From Roseomonas mucosa ATCC BAA-692 (GTDB lineage Bacteria > Pseudomonadota > Alphaproteobacteria > Acetobacterales > Acetobacteraceae), in NCBI RefSeq assembly GCF_000622225.1, contig NZ_KK211413.1, positions 55,321 through 119,320 on the forward strand: a stretch of 64,000 bases of DNA, read 5' to 3'. Below the pieces are notes generated by a model. It had not been told where the DNA came from, ran no database searches, and saw nothing but the letters and a program-made list of their open reading frames with translations. The stretch's first letter is position 1, and each line of letters begins with the position of its first letter. The position numbers were made by a program, and so were the translations under genes. This document shows positions 37,233 to 46,700 of this stretch, piece by piece.

Positions 37233-37712
37233 TCACACGGCCTCCAGGCCGCAGAAGCGCATCCACGGCCGCCAAGAGCCGTCGCGGCCGAAGGCGACGA
37301 CCTCGTAGGTCGAGGGCTCCGCGCCCGGGACTTCCATGCCCGGCACGCCGACCGGCATGGCGGGCACGGATAGCCCGGCGACGCCGCTGGGCCTTTCCTT
37401 GAGCAGCCGCCGGATGGCGGCGGCCGGGACATGGCCTTCCAGGGCGTAGCTGCCGACCTTCCCAGCGTGGCACGACATCAGGTTGGGAGGCGTCCCGAGC
37501 GCCTGCCGGTGCGGGCCGACGGCGTCCACCACCTTGTCGTCCACCTCAAAGCCCTCGGCCCGCAGGTGTTCGACCCAGCCGCCGCAGCAGCCGCATGTGC
37601 GGTCCCGCCAAGCTTCCACCTTGGGCGGGCCACCGCAGGCCGTGGGCAACGCGGCCAGGCCGAGCAGGCCAGTGGTGAAGCTCCGGCGCGTGCTTCGGGC
37701 GGGCATCGTCAT
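37233..37712 (-). CDS. DUF411 metal-binding protein
   Basis: A 159-residue exported protein of the DUF411 family. It has a signal/Tat-like N-terminus (RSTRRSFTTGLLGLAALPTA), then VEAWRDRTCGCCGGWVEHLR with a CGCC site, SCHAGKVGSYALEGHVP, and VPAMPVGVPGME. The family is common in copper and multi-metal resistance loci and is thought to bind metal in the periplasm. The second Met (37706) is an alternative start. It begins five bases after the kinase stop and is co-transcribed with the two-component pair. Confidence 0.87.
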   Translation of the reverse strand: MTMPARSTRRSFTTGLLGLAALPTACGGPPKVEAWRDRTCGCCGGWVEHLRAEGFEVDDKVVDAVGPHRQALGTPPNLMSCHAGKVGSYALEGHVPAAAIRRLLKERPSGVAGLSVPAMPVGVPGMEVPGAEPSTYEVVAFGRDGSWRPWMRFCGLEAV

Positions 37713-37716
37713 TCTC

Positions 37717-38952
37717 CTAGGCGAGCCTGGGCAGGCGGATGCTGGCGCGCAGGCCGCCGCCCGCGAGGTTCTGGAGCGTCACCGAGCCGCCGTGGTGGCC
37801 GACCGCCTGGCGGGCGATGGCCAGACCGAGCCCCGAGCCGCCGGTGCCGCGGTTGCGGGATTCCTCGAGGCGGTAGAAGGGCTGGAAGACACTCTCCAAC
37901 TGCTCCTCCGGCACCCCCGGTCCGGCGTCGTCGACGTGGATCACGAGTTCCCGGCCGCGGTCGGCCAGCACCACCCGGGCCGAAGTCCCGTACTTCACCG
38001 CGTTGTCGATGACGTTGGCGAAGGCACGCTTGAGCGCGATGGCCCGGCAAGGCAGCCGCGCCTGCGGCGGACCCTCGTAGGTCACCGCCTTGCCCATGTC
38101 CTCAGCGTCGCCGCAGAGCGTCTGAAGCATCGCCGCGATGTCAGCGGACCGCACCTCCTCCTGCTCCTCGTCGCCCCGCAGGTAGGCCAGCGTGGAGCCG
38201 ATCATGGCGTCCATCTCGTCGAGGTCGGCGTCGATCTGCTGCTGCACCTCGGCGTCGTCCAGGAAGCCCGCGCGCAGGCGCAGGCGCGCCAGAGGCGTGC
38301 GGAGGTCGTGGCTGACAGCGGCAAGCGCTTGGGTGCGATCGGCGATCAGGCGGTCGATGCGCGCCTGCATGCGGTTGAATGCCTGGGCCGCCTGCCGGAC
38401 CTCGCGGGGACCTTCCTCGGGGACGGTGACCGTCTGCCCCGGCCTGCCGATGCGGTCGGCCGCGCTGGAAAGCTCGCGCAGCGGCCGCGCGATGAGGCGC
38501 ACCACCAGCAGTCCCAGCACCAGGATGCCGACCGCCATCGCCGTGGTGGAAAGCAGCGTGGCGTGCTCCGGCTGCGCTTGCAGCGGGTCGGCGTGGTACC
38601 AGAGGGAGCCGCCCTCCGGCAGGCCGACCGTGCCCTGGGCCTCCCGGTGGCCCGTAATGGTGAGGTCCTCGGCCGCGACGGTGCCCTCCACAGCACCGGG
38701 TTGCCAGCGCACCTGGAAACCCGGCGAGGACAGAGCCTGCGCCACGGCCTCGCGGGCCTCCGGCGGCACCATGCCGACGGCACGCGCGGCGGCGGCGACC
38801 CGCTCGGCGGTGACCCTCTGCTGCGTGCTGCCCAGCAGGATGTCGCTGCCCGTCTGGTGCAGCCACAGGCTACCCACGTGGAAGGCCATCAGGCCGACCA
38901 GCAGCACCAGGATGATGCGGCCAGCCAGGGTGCTGGGCAGCAGGCGTCTCAC
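37717..38952 (-). CDS. Sensor histidine kinase of the copper oxidase block
   Basis: A 411-residue kinase with two membrane spans (about 10-30 and 135-155) flanking a periplasmic domain of about 100 residues, a HAMP domain, the H-box AVSHDLRTPLARLRLR, N-box NVIDNAVKYG, G1 DDAGPGVPEEQ and G2 GGSGLGLAIARQAV. It overlaps the response regulator by four bases (ATGA). It differs enough from the kinase at 31.7-33.1 kb (for example in H-box wording) to be a separate system rather than a recent copy. Confidence 0.9.
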   Translation of the reverse strand: MRRLLPSTLAGRIILVLLVGLMAFHVGSLWLHQTGSDILLGSTQQRVTAERVAAAARAVGMVPPEAREAVAQALSSPGFQVRWQPGAVEGTVAAEDLTITGHREAQGTVGLPEGGSLWYHADPLQAQPEHATLLSTTAMAVGILVLGLLVVRLIARPLRELSSAADRIGRPGQTVTVPEEGPREVRQAAQAFNRMQARIDRLIADRTQALAAVSHDLRTPLARLRLRAGFLDDAEVQQQIDADLDEMDAMIGSTLAYLRGDEEQEEVRSADIAAMLQTLCGDAEDMGKAVTYEGPPQARLPCRAIALKRAFANVIDNAVKYGTSARVVLADRGRELVIHVDDAGPGVPEEQLESVFQPFYRLEESRNRGTGGSGLGLAIARQAVGHHGGSVTLQNLAGGGLRASIRLPRLA

Positions 38953-39719
38953 TGTCGGGCCACCGCGGGGACGAACATGTAACCCGCGCCCCGAATGGTC
39001 TTGATGATGGAGGGACTGTCTGGCAGCGGCTCCAGCTTGCGGCGGAGGCGGCTGACCATGACGTCGACTGAGCGGTCGATGCTGTCCGAGATCCGGTTGC
39101 GCGCGAGGTCCAGCAACTGGTCGCGCGACAGGACGCGCTGCGGATGCTCGCAGAAGGCCAGCAGCAGGTCGTACTCACCGCTCGACAGGTCGACGGCCGA
39201 GCCGTCCGGCGCCGCCAGTTCGCGGCGTCGGGTGTCGAGCACCCAGTCGGAGAACACCATGCGGTCGCCGGTCACCAGCCCCATCCGCGCGGCTCCTCCC
39301 TGCGCACGACGAAGCACGGCGCGGATGCGCGCCAGGAGTTCCGGACGGCCGAACGGCTTGGGGAGGTAGTCGTCGGCGCCAAGTTCCAGGCCTACGACCC
39401 GGTCGGCCTCCTCGCCACGTGCGGTCACCATGATGATCGGAACCTCCGACCTGGCGCGGAGCATCCGGCACAGGTCCAGCCCCGACTGGCCCGGCAGCAT
39501 CACGTCGAGCAGCACGAGGTCCACCGGGGCAAGGGCGATGGTGTCCCACATCTCCGCGCCGTTCCGCGCGCCCGTCACCCGGAAGCCATTCTGGCGCAGG
39601 AACTTGGCGATCAGCGTGCGCATCTCGCCGTCGTCCTCGACGACGAGGATGTGGGCCTCGGGGGGGAGCGGGCTGGCGGCCCGCGCCTCCCGCTCGGTCT
39701 CAGGATCGACCGGCGGCAT
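38949..39719 (-). CDS. OmpR-family response regulator of the copper oxidase block
   Basis: A 256-residue regulator with receiver domain (VVEDDGE, LVLLDVMLPGQSGLDLC, MVTARGE, LPKPFG) and winged-helix output (DLSSGEYDLLLAF, IIKTIRGAGYMF). It resembles the other copper-block regulator closely in LLDVMLPGQSG and SGEYDLLLAF, so the two are paralogues. Its start overlaps the 3' end of a truncated cupredoxin reading frame by 20 bases. Confidence 0.92.
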   Translation of the reverse strand: MPPVDPETEREARAASPLPPEAHILVVEDDGEMRTLIAKFLRQNGFRVTGARNGAEMWDTIALAPVDLVLLDVMLPGQSGLDLCRMLRARSEVPIIMVTARGEEADRVVGLELGADDYLPKPFGRPELLARIRAVLRRAQGGAARMGLVTGDRMVFSDWVLDTRRRELAAPDGSAVDLSSGEYDLLLAFCEHPQRVLSRDQLLDLARNRISDSIDRSVDVMVSRLRRKLEPLPDSPSIIKTIRGAGYMFVPAVARQ

Positions 39720-39873
39720 CGGCGGATGCAGTCTGCGCTGCGAGTTCGTTCATGTCGGCGTCTCCCATCACGGTCAGGACCATGCCCAGCCCAGAGTGGG
39801 GTGTGCACCGCACGGGGTAAACGCCGGGACGGCCGAAGGTCACCATCGCGGCGGGGGGCGTGCGGAGCACCAT
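39700..39873 (-). pseudogene. Truncated cupredoxin (pseudoazurin-like C-terminal fragment)
   Basis: A 57-codon frame directly behind copB. It reads FGRPGVYPVRCTPHSGLGMV and then LTVMGDADMNEL, which matches the C-terminal copper loop of pseudoazurin-type proteins (Cys, His and Met ligands in CTPHxxxGM). The N-terminal two thirds, including the first His ligand and any signal peptide, are missing: only about 15 residues precede the loop. The ATG at 39873 could still start translation. It overlaps the response-regulator start by 20 bases. A remnant of a deleted gene is most likely. Confidence 0.65.
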
Positions 39874-39881
39874 GACCGGCT

Positions 39882-40640
39882 TCAGAAGAACAGCCGGATG
39901 CCGGTCAGGAAGGCCCAGCCGCCGACGTCCTCGCCCTCATTGCGGGCGTAGCGCGCGGTATCGCCGAGCTTCCGCTCGTAGCTGACGCCGATGTAGGGCG
40001 AGACCTCGCGGGTGACCTCGTAGCGCAGGCGCAGCCCGGCCTCGATGTCATTGAAGCCGCTGCCGACGCCAAGCTCGGGCACCTTCTGGAGCGCTAGGTT
40101 GACCTCGACGTTGGGCTGAAGCACCAGCCGCTGGGTGATGTAGGCATCGTAGGACACCTCGGCACGCGCCGAGAGGTCGCCCTTCTCGCTGACGAAGCCC
40201 TGGACGTCGACTTCGAACATGCCGGGCGCCAGCCCCTGGAGGCCGATGACGCCATAGAAGCGGTCCGGCCGGGGACGGATGTCGTAGCGGACACCGGCCT
40301 GGAAGTCCCAGTAGTAGCTGAGCAGGCGGGAGTAGAGCAGTTGGACCTCGGCGCCCTCGACGGTCCCGTTCCGAGACGTCTCGCCCTCGGTCTTCAGCCA
40401 GACGCGGTTGACGTCGCCGCCATACCAAGCTTGCCCATCCCAGCGGCCGATGTTGGGGCCGTCCAGCCCCCAGCCGTATTCGAGCTTCTCGAACAGAACC
40501 GCGCCGGTGAAGATCTCGTGGCTGAACGGCGGCTCGGTGCTGTGCTGCATGGCCTGCGCCTGCGCCGGTGCGGCCTGGAGGACGCCCCAGGTCAGCACGG
40601 CCAGAGAGGCGGCGGCGGCCAGGATGCTCTTGGTCTTCAT
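39882..40640 (-). CDS. copB: Outer-membrane copper resistance protein CopB
   Basis: A 252-residue protein with a signal peptide (AAAASLAVLTWGVLQAAPAQ). The following region alternates as expected for an outer-membrane beta-barrel and contains CopB-typical EIFTGAVLFEKLEYGW, FQAGVRYDI, and a C-terminal aromatic FF. The start six bases after the copper oxidase stop shows the usual copA-copB coupling. ATG 40640 is set by the signal peptide. The usual Met/His-rich N-terminal region of CopB is very short here (AMQHSTEPPFSHE). Confidence 0.9.
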   Translation of the reverse strand: MKTKSILAAAASLAVLTWGVLQAAPAQAQAMQHSTEPPFSHEIFTGAVLFEKLEYGWGLDGPNIGRWDGQAWYGGDVNRVWLKTEGETSRNGTVEGAEVQLLYSRLLSYYWDFQAGVRYDIRPRPDRFYGVIGLQGLAPGMFEVDVQGFVSEKGDLSARAEVSYDAYITQRLVLQPNVEVNLALQKVPELGVGSGFNDIEAGLRLRYEVTREVSPYIGVSYERKLGDTARYARNEGEDVGGWAFLTGIRLFF

Positions 40641-40645
40641 GGCCG

Positions 40646-42577
40646 TCACCGCGCCGCAGCCGTGCGGGGCATCGACACGACCGACACCTTGCGCATCATT
40701 CCGGTCTCCATGTGGTAGAGCATGTGGCAGTGGAAGGCCCAGCCGCCGGGCGCGTCGGCCTCGATGTCCACGTCGACCGTCGAGCCGGGCTTGATGTTGA
40801 CCGTATGCAGCAAGGGATTCTCCGCCCCGTTGCCGACCTGCGGCATCATCCACATGCCGTGCAGGTGCATCGGGTGGTTCATCATGGTCTCGTTGACGAA
40901 GCGGAAGCGCGCCCGCTCGCCGAGGTGCAACTGGATGGGCTGCGCCTGACTGAAGCTGTTGCCGTTGATGGACCAGAAGTACCGCTCCATGTTGCCGGTC
41001 AGCCGGATCTCGATGATCCGGGTGGGCTCGCGCACCGGGTAGAGCGGCTTCGCGGCCCGCAGATCGCGGTAGGACAGCACGCGGGCGCCCGGCGGCGCGC
41101 CGACGTCGTTCACCAGCGGATCTGGCATCGCCATGCCGCCATGGCCCATGGCGCTGTGGTCCATGCCGCCCATGGCACCGTGGTTCATGCCAGCCATCCC
41201 GGCATGGTTCATCCCGGCCATGTTGGAGTGGTCCATCCCCGGCATCGCCGAGTGGTCCATGCCCGCCATGGAGGAATGGTCCATCCCGGCCATGCTCCCG
41301 TGGTTCATCCCGCCCATGGAGCCGTGCTGCATGCCCTGGGAGCCTCCGGCGGGCATCTGCATGGCGGAGTGGTCCATGCCGCCCATGTCCATCGGCGCGA
41401 CGTGGCCGGGCGCGTCCACCTCCGGCATCGGCGTGCCGCGGTCGAGGCCCTTGGGCCCGTAGTTCATGCCCATGTCAGCCATGGTCAGGACCGGGCGCGG
41501 GCGGTGCGGCGGCAGCGGCAGGGCGGGCATGCCCTCCTGGGTGGCGAGGCTGAACTGCGCGAAACCCTGGCGGCCCATGGACTCCGCCAGCACCTGGTAC
41601 TGGCGCCCGTCGCGCGGGCGGACCAGCACGTCGAAGGTCTCGGCCGGGGCGATGCGGAATTCATCCACGGTGACCGGGCGCACGTTGTTGCCATGCGCCT
41701 GCACCACGGTCATCTCGAGGCCGGGGACGCGCACGTCGAAGTGGGACATGGCCCCGCTGTTGATGAAGCGCAGGCGTACCGTCTCGCCCGGCCGGAACAC
41801 TGCGGTGAAGTTCTGCGCCGGAGTGTGGCCGTTGACGAGATAAGTGTAGCCGCCGACATCTTCGATGTCGGTCGGGTCCATCCGCATGTCGCCCCACATG
41901 ATGCGGTCGGAGACGATGGCCGAGCGGGCGGCGCCGTCTGGCGCGCGGCGGAGCTCACCGACCAGGCTGGCCAGGGTGCGCTTGTTGTAGTTGTAGTAGC
42001 CGGGGTCACGCTTCAGGTTGGCGATGACGTGGCTCGGCGTCTCGTCCGTCCAGTCCGACAACTGGATGATGTAGTCGCGGTCGTAGCCGAAGGGCTCCGG
42101 CGTCGCGGGGTCGATAACGATGGAGCCGTAGATCCCGGACTGCTCCTGCAAGCCCGAGTGGCTGTGGTACCAGTAGGTCCCGGCCTGGACGAGCGGGAAG
42201 CGGTACTGGTGCGTCCCGCCTGCGTCGATACCTTGGAAGCCGTCGCTGATGCCGGGCACGCCGTCCTGGCTGCTCGGCAGGATCAGGCCGTGCCAGTGGA
42301 TCGAGGTGTGCTCGCGCAGCCGGTTGGTGACATTGATCACCACCTCCTCGCCCTCGCGGAAGCGCAGGACGGGTCCTGGGATCTGCCCGTTGATGGCCAT
42401 GGCCGGGCGGCGGCGCCCGGTGATGTTGGCCGTCACGTGGGACAGAGTCAGGTTGAACTCGCGCGGCATCACCCGGCCGACGGCGGGCTGTGCCAGGGCA
42501 GCAGGGGCGGCTGGGAACGCCAGGGCGGCGACCCCAAGGCTCAGCGCCTGCCGCCTGCTCAGCATGTTGTTGGTCAT
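40646..42577 (-). CDS. copA: Periplasmic multicopper oxidase CopA (Met-rich)
   Basis: A 643-residue copper oxidase with a Tat signal ([20 protein letters not shown]). The copper-binding motifs HWHGLIL and WYHSHSGLQ are near the N-terminus, and HPMHLHGMW and [13 protein letters not shown] near the C-terminus, completing the T1/T2/T3 sites. A long Met/His-rich insertion (about residues 395-485) is built of MxGMDHS/MxGMNH units that bind Cu(I). It oxidises Cu(I) in the periplasm. It lies between a cupredoxin gene and copB in a leftward operon. Do not confuse it with the CopA ATPase at 33.9-36.3 kb. Confidence 0.94.
   Translation of the reverse strand: MTNNMLSRRQALSLGVAALAFPAAPAALAQPAVGRVMPREFNLTLSHVTANITGRRRPAMAINGQIPGPVLRFREGEEVVINVTNRLREHTSIHWHGLILPSSQDGVPGISDGFQGIDAGGTHQYRFPLVQAGTYWYHSHSGLQEQSGIYGSIVIDPATPEPFGYDRDYIIQLSDWTDETPSHVIANLKRDPGYYNYNKRTLASLVGELRRAPDGAARSAIVSDRIMWGDMRMDPTDIEDVGGYTYLVNGHTPAQNFTAVFRPGETVRLRFINSGAMSHFDVRVPGLEMTVVQAHGNNVRPVTVDEFRIAPAETFDVLVRPRDGRQYQVLAESMGRQGFAQFSLATQEGMPALPLPPHRPRPVLTMADMGMNYGPKGLDRGTPMPEVDAPGHVAPMDMGGMDHSAMQMPAGGSQGMQHGSMGGMNHGSMAGMDHSSMAGMDHSAMPGMDHSNMAGMNHAGMAGMNHGAMGGMDHSAMGHGGMAMPDPLVNDVGAPPGARVLSYRDLRAAKPLYPVREPTRIIEIRLTGNMERYFWSINGNSFSQAQPIQLHLGERARFRFVNETMMNHPMHLHGMWMMPQVGNGAENPLLHTVNIKPGSTVDVDIEADAPGGWAFHCHMLYHMETGMMRKVSVVSMPRTAAAR
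41121..41400 (-). repeat. Minisatellite-like Met/His/Gly coding repeats in copA oxidase
   Basis: About ten imperfect 24-30-bp units encode GMxHxxM variants ([35 protein letters not shown]). Neighbouring units are near-identical in DNA, so copy number can change by slippage. A shorter run of the same motif lies in the cupredoxin gene at about 42790-42870. Confidence 0.75.
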
Positions 42578-42623
42578 CGTTCGATCCTTGGCCGCGACGG
42601 CGCGGCGTGGCCTTGCTGGCTGG

Positions 42624-43202
42624 TCAGCGCGAGAAGACGACGTTGCCCACCATCCCGGACTCGTAGTGGCCCGGCACGTTGCAGGCGAACTCCAGTTCGG
42701 CGGCCTTGGTGAACTTGAAGATCATTTCCTCGGTCTGACCTGGGTTAACCAGGACAGCGTTCGGGTCGTCGTGACGCATCGCAGCGCCGCCATGGTTCAT
42801 GCCGCCGTGGCCCATGGCGCCGTGGTTCATACCCGGCATGCTGGAGTGGTCCATGCCTGCCATGGCGTCCTTGCGGGTCGCCGACATCATGCCGCTCTCG
42901 AACATGGCCCGCATCTCACGCTGGTGCTGCTGGTGCATGGCGGCGGTGCCGATGTTGAACTCGTGCAGGAGCTCGCCCGCGTTGCGCACCCGGAAGCGGA
43001 TGGTCTCGCCAGCGCGGACCTGGATGCGCTGCGTCTGGTAGCTGTTGTCGCGCATGACGATGTCGATCGTTCGCTTGACGTCCTGGGCGCGGCCGAGGGT
43101 GCCGAACTCCTGGTAGGACTGGTCCGCGGCGGCGGGCCAGGTCTGGCCCGCGACGGCGAGGAGGGCCAGGGCGGCGGCCGCGACGGAGGTGACAAGACGC
43201 AT
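42624..43202 (-). CDS. Cupredoxin-domain periplasmic copper protein
   Basis: A 192-residue protein with a signal peptide ([18 protein letters not shown], cleaved near AAADQ). The cupredoxin fold has ligands in ELLHEFNIG (His) and [14 protein letters not shown] (Cys, His, Met). A Met/His-rich insertion ([20 protein letters not shown]) interrupts the fold, echoing the copper oxidase downstream. CopI-like proteins of this type carry copper in the periplasm. It is first in the leftward operon (cupredoxin, copA oxidase, copB) and divergent from arsR. Confidence 0.85.
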   Translation of the reverse strand: MRLVTSVAAAALALLAVAGQTWPAAADQSYQEFGTLGRAQDVKRTIDIVMRDNSYQTQRIQVRAGETIRFRVRNAGELLHEFNIGTAAMHQQHQREMRAMFESGMMSATRKDAMAGMDHSSMPGMNHGAMGHGGMNHGGAAMRHDDPNAVLVNPGQTEEMIFKFTKAAELEFACNVPGHYESGMVGNVVFSR

Positions 43203-43401
43203 CTCTAGGCTTCCCCGGTCTGTGCAGGCGCGGGAAAGGCAAGGCCCACGCTCGATGTGACGGGGTCAGGATGGCGGCCGAGTGCGAGCCGAAGATTGCC
43301 CGAGTGTGACAAGATATTTCATGGAGGCGGCGGGCGGCCGTATCGACCCGACGGACAAAGCATGCGGCACTTCTGGCATTCATTCGGGCCGCCAATCCGG
43401 C

Positions 43402-43437
43402 TTGACATCGGGAATATATCGGCAATACCAGATATAT
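43402..43437 (+). promoter_or_regulatory. arsR promoter-operator with start codon inside the dyad
   Basis: TTGACA (43402-43407) is a perfect -35, and ATACCA/AATACC near 43424-43430 is the best -10. An inverted repeat ATATATC (43414-43420) / GATATAT (43431-43437) overlaps the -10, as in ArsR-SmtB autoregulation. The arsR ATG (43436) lies in the second arm, and the predicted transcription start falls on or next to it. Confidence 0.75.
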
Positions 43438-43789
43438 GGAATCGTATGACGCCCTGGCCTGCCTCGGTGCCCTGTCGCAGTCCACGCGCCTGGAAACCTT
43501 CCGGCTCTTGGTCCGGCATGAGCCGGACGGCCTGCCCGCCGGTGAGGTGGCCCGGCAACTCGACGTTCCCCAGAACACGATGTCCACGCACCTGGCGGTG
43601 CTGACGCGCGCTGGCCTGCTCCGCTCCGAGCGCCTCAGCCGCTCCATCGTCTATCGGGCCGACCTGGAGCGCCTGCGCGAGATGATGCTGTTCCTGGTCA
43701 GGGACTGCTGCGGCGGCCGCGCCGACCTGTGCCAGCCCCTGATCGCCGACCTGCTGCCCTGCTGCCCGCAAGAGAAGGCTGTCCCATGA
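43436..43789 (+). CDS. arsR: ArsR-family arsenite-responsive repressor
   Basis: A 117-residue winged-helix repressor. The DNA-recognition helix is QLDVPQNTMSTHLAVLTRAG. A Cys pair plus a third Cys near the C-terminus (C91, C92 and C99 in DCCGGRADLC) resembles the C-terminal As(III) site of the Acidithiobacillus-type ArsR rather than the classical helix-4 site. The stop overlaps the arsC start (ATGA). No Shine-Dalgarno sequence precedes its ATG, which lies within its own operator. Confidence 0.92.
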   Translation: MESYDALACLGALSQSTRLETFRLLVRHEPDGLPAGEVARQLDVPQNTMSTHLAVLTRAGLLRSERLSRSIVYRADLERLREMMLFLVRDCCGGRADLCQPLIADLLPCCPQEKAVP

Positions 43790-44211
43790 GCAACGTGACC
43801 ATCTACCACAACCCGGCCTGCGGGACGTCTCGCAACACCCTGGCCCTCATCCGCAACAGTGGCGAGGAGCCGCAGGTCATCGAGTACCTGAAGACGCCGC
43901 CGACGCGGGAGGAACTCAAGGGCCTCATCCAGCGCATGGGCGTGTCGGTGCGCGACGTGCTGCGCCAGAAGGGCACGCCCTATGCAGAGCTTGGCCTTGG
44001 CGACCCGTCTCTTACGGACGACCAGTTGCTCGACGCCATGATGGCGCACCCCATCCTCATCAACCGTCCCATCGTGGTGACCTCGCTCGGCGTGAAGCTG
44101 TGCAGGCCGTCCGAGGCGGTGCTCGACATCCTGCCGAACCCGCAGCAGGGCGCCTACGCGAAAGAGGGTGGTGAGCCGGTGGTCGATGAGCAGGGCCGCC
44201 GCCTGATCTGA
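43786..44211 (+). CDS. arsC: Glutaredoxin-dependent arsenate reductase ArsC
   Basis: A 141-residue thioredoxin-fold reductase. The catalytic Cys12 lies in HNPACGTSR (H-x3-C-x3-R, the signature of the glutathione/glutaredoxin type). R/K-rich binding segments and LINRPIVVT follow. It reduces arsenate to arsenite for export by ArsB. ATG 43786 overlaps the arsR stop. Confidence 0.94.
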   Translation: MSNVTIYHNPACGTSRNTLALIRNSGEEPQVIEYLKTPPTREELKGLIQRMGVSVRDVLRQKGTPYAELGLGDPSLTDDQLLDAMMAHPILINRPIVVTSLGVKLCRPSEAVLDILPNPQQGAYAKEGGEPVVDEQGRRLI

Positions 44212-44319
44212 GAGCCGGGCGTCCGCGCCTTCTCCCCCCTTGACGACGACGTACTGCACCGCTCCGTCCCAGGTGAGCGGGTATCCTGGCGCGCCCTGAA
44301 GTCTGAGAGCACCCTCTAC

Positions 44320-45633
44320 ATGCTGGCCTTGGCTATCTTCGTCTTCACCCTCGTCCTGGTCATCTGGCAGCCCCGCGGCCTCGGCATCGGCTGGAGCGCC
44401 ATGGGCGGCGCCGCGCTGGCCCTGCTGACCGGCGTCATCGGCTGGGCCGACGTGCCGGTGGTCTGGGGCATCGTCTGGGATGCCACCTTCACCTTCGTGG
44501 CGCTCATCATCATCTCGCTGCTGCTGGACGAGGCCGGGTTCTTCCAGTGGGCCGCGCTGCACGTGGCGCGCTGGGGCGGCGGCAACGGACGGCGGCTGTT
44601 CCCGCTGATCGTGGTGCTGGGCGCGCTCATCGCCGCCTTCTTCGCCAACGACGGCGCGGCCCTGCTGCTGACGCCCATCGTCATGGCCATCCTGCTGCGG
44701 CTGAACTTCTCGGCAGGCGCCACGCTGGCCTTCATCGTGGCCTGCGGCTTCGTGGCCGACACTACCAGCCTGCCGCTGGTGATCTCGAACCTCGTCAACA
44801 TTGTCTCGGCCAACTACTTCGGCATCGAGTTCGGCCGCTACGCCGCCGTCATGGTGCCGGTGAACCTGGTGGCCCTCGTCGCGACGCTGGCCGTGCTCTG
44901 GGCCTACTACGGGCGCCAGGTGCCCGCCGCCTACGCGCTGGACCAGTTGGAGCGGCCGAGCGCCGCCATTCGCGACCACCTCGTCTTCCGGGCGGCCTTT
45001 CCGCTGCTCGCCGTGCTGCTGCTGGCCTACTTCGTCCTGGCGCCGCTCGGCGTGCCGGTCGCGGCGGTGACCAGCGCGGCCGCCCTGGTGCTGCTGGTGC
45101 TGGCCGGGCGCTGGCACCGGGGCGGCAACGGCGCCGTGGTCTCCATCCGCAAGGTGCTGAGCGAGGCGCCATGGCAGATCGTTGTCTTCTCGCTGGGCAT
45201 GTACCTGGTGGTCTATGGCCTGCGGAACGCTGGGCTGACGGACCACCTGGCTGGCACGCTGGAGTGGCTGGCCGGGCATGGCCTATGGGCGGCGACTATC
45301 GGCACCGGCGTCGGCGCTGCGCTGATCTCCTCGGTGATGAACAACATGCCCAGCGTGCTGGTCGGCGCCCTGGCCATCGAGCAGGCCGAGGGCATCCCGC
45401 CCGCCATCCGCGAGGCCATGGTCTACGCCAACGTCATCGGCTGCGACCTCGGCCCCAAGTTCACCCCCATCGGCAGCCTGGCGACGCTGCTGTGGCTGCA
45501 CGTGCTGGCGCGCAAGGGCACCACCATCACCTGGGGGCAGTACATGAGGGTCGGCCTCGTCATCACGCCGCCGGTGCTGCTGGCCGTGCTGGCCGCCCTG
45601 GCGCTCTGGCTGCCCGTGGTCCGCGCGCCATGA
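44320..45633 (+). CDS. arsB: Arsenite efflux permease ArsB
   Basis: A 437-residue inner-membrane permease with about 12 spans, all in the classic ArsB family. Conserved stretches are [33 protein letters not shown], and [20 protein letters not shown]. It expels arsenite. About 108 bases separate it from arsC, and its stop overlaps the next gene by four bases (ATGA). Confidence 0.95.
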   Translation: MLALAIFVFTLVLVIWQPRGLGIGWSAMGGAALALLTGVIGWADVPVVWGIVWDATFTFVALIIISLLLDEAGFFQWAALHVARWGGGNGRRLFPLIVVLGALIAAFFANDGAALLLTPIVMAILLRLNFSAGATLAFIVACGFVADTTSLPLVISNLVNIVSANYFGIEFGRYAAVMVPVNLVALVATLAVLWAYYGRQVPAAYALDQLERPSAAIRDHLVFRAAFPLLAVLLLAYFVLAPLGVPVAAVTSAAALVLLVLAGRWHRGGNGAVVSIRKVLSEAPWQIVVFSLGMYLVVYGLRNAGLTDHLAGTLEWLAGHGLWAATIGTGVGAALISSVMNNMPSVLVGALAIEQAEGIPPAIREAMVYANVIGCDLGPKFTPIGSLATLLWLHVLARKGTTITWGQYMRVGLVITPPVLLAVLAALALWLPVVRAP

Positions 45634-46700
45634 GCGGTCGGGTCTTCCGCGACGTCGTGGTCATCGGTGGCGGGCAGTCCGGCCTCGCCGCCGGGTACTT
45701 CCTGCGCCGTCAGGGCATCGACTTCGAGATCCTGGACGCCAACGACCGACCGGGCGGCGCCTGGCCGGACGCCTGGGACTCCCTCCGCCTGTTCTCGCCA
45801 GCGCAGATGAGTTCGCTGCCTGGCTGGCCCATGCCCCCATCTGCGGGCGGCTACCCCACCCGGGACCACGTGGTCGACTACCTGGAGCAGTACGAGCAGC
45901 GGTACAGCCTGCCGATCCAGAGGCCGGTGCGCGTCAGGGACATCCTGACCTCGCCGGACGGGCTGTCGGTGCGCACCGACCGCGGCACATGGCTGGCGAA
46001 GGCGGTCATCAGCGCGACCGGGGGCGCCAGCCAGCCCTACATTCCGCCCTACTCCGGCCGAGCGCTGTTCCAGGGCAGGCAGGTCCATTCCTCTGCCTAC
46101 CGCTCCCCCGACGAGTTCGCAGGCCAGCGCGTGCTGGTGGTGGGTGGCGGCAACTCGGGCGCGCAGATCCTGGCCGAGGTCTCCAAGGTCGCGGAGACGG
46201 CCTGGGTCACATTGGAGCCGCCCCGCTTCCTGCCGGATAGCGTGGACGGCCGTGTGCTGTTCGAGCGCGCGACAGAGCGGGTGCGGGCGCAGATGGAAGG
46301 CCGGGAGGCGGATCTGCCGAAGGGTGGCCTGGGCGACATCGTCATGGTGCCGTCCGTGCGAGAGGCCCGGGACCTGGACGTGCTCTACACGGTCCGGCCG
46401 TTCTCCCGCTTTGTGGCAGACGGCGTGGTCTGGCCGGATGGCACGCGTACGGCCGTGGACGCTGTGATCTGGTGCACGGGCTTCCGGGCGAACCTGAGCC
46501 ACCTGGCGCATCTGGGCGTGCTGACGGCGGAGGGTCACGTCGCCGTCGAACACGGCCGCGCCACGCGCGAGCGGCGTCTCTGGCTGCTCGGCTATGGCGA
46601 CTGGACCGGCGCCGCCTCCGCGACGCTGGCGGGCATCACCCGGTCCGCCCGCGACACCGTCCACGCCATCCAACAGTTCCTGACGACGGGGAGACCCTGA
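45630..46700 (+). CDS. arsO: ArsO-like flavin-dependent monooxygenase
   Basis: A 356-residue FAD/NADPH monooxygenase. The FAD motif is [15 protein letters not shown] (9-23), followed by [18 protein letters not shown]; the NADPH motif is [13 protein letters not shown] near 168; the C-terminal motif is DAVIWCTGF. Proteins with this layout in ars operons are called ArsO and are associated with arsenic tolerance, though the exact reaction is poorly defined. ATG 45630 overlaps the arsB stop; the open frame upstream simply crosses arsB. Confidence 0.85.
   Translation: MSGRVFRDVVVIGGGQSGLAAGYFLRRQGIDFEILDANDRPGGAWPDAWDSLRLFSPAQMSSLPGWPMPPSAGGYPTRDHVVDYLEQYEQRYSLPIQRPVRVRDILTSPDGLSVRTDRGTWLAKAVISATGGASQPYIPPYSGRALFQGRQVHSSAYRSPDEFAGQRVLVVGGGNSGAQILAEVSKVAETAWVTLEPPRFLPDSVDGRVLFERATERVRAQMEGREADLPKGGLGDIVMVPSVREARDLDVLYTVRPFSRFVADGVVWPDGTRTAVDAVIWCTGFRANLSHLAHLGVLTAEGHVAVEHGRATRERRLWLLGYGDWTGAASATLAGITRSARDTVHAIQQFLTTGRP

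Noticed and set aside
41121-41400. Regularly spaced repeats suggesting a CRISPR array
   Set aside because: The units are contiguous coding repeats in frame with the copper oxidase, with no spacers and no cas genes nearby.
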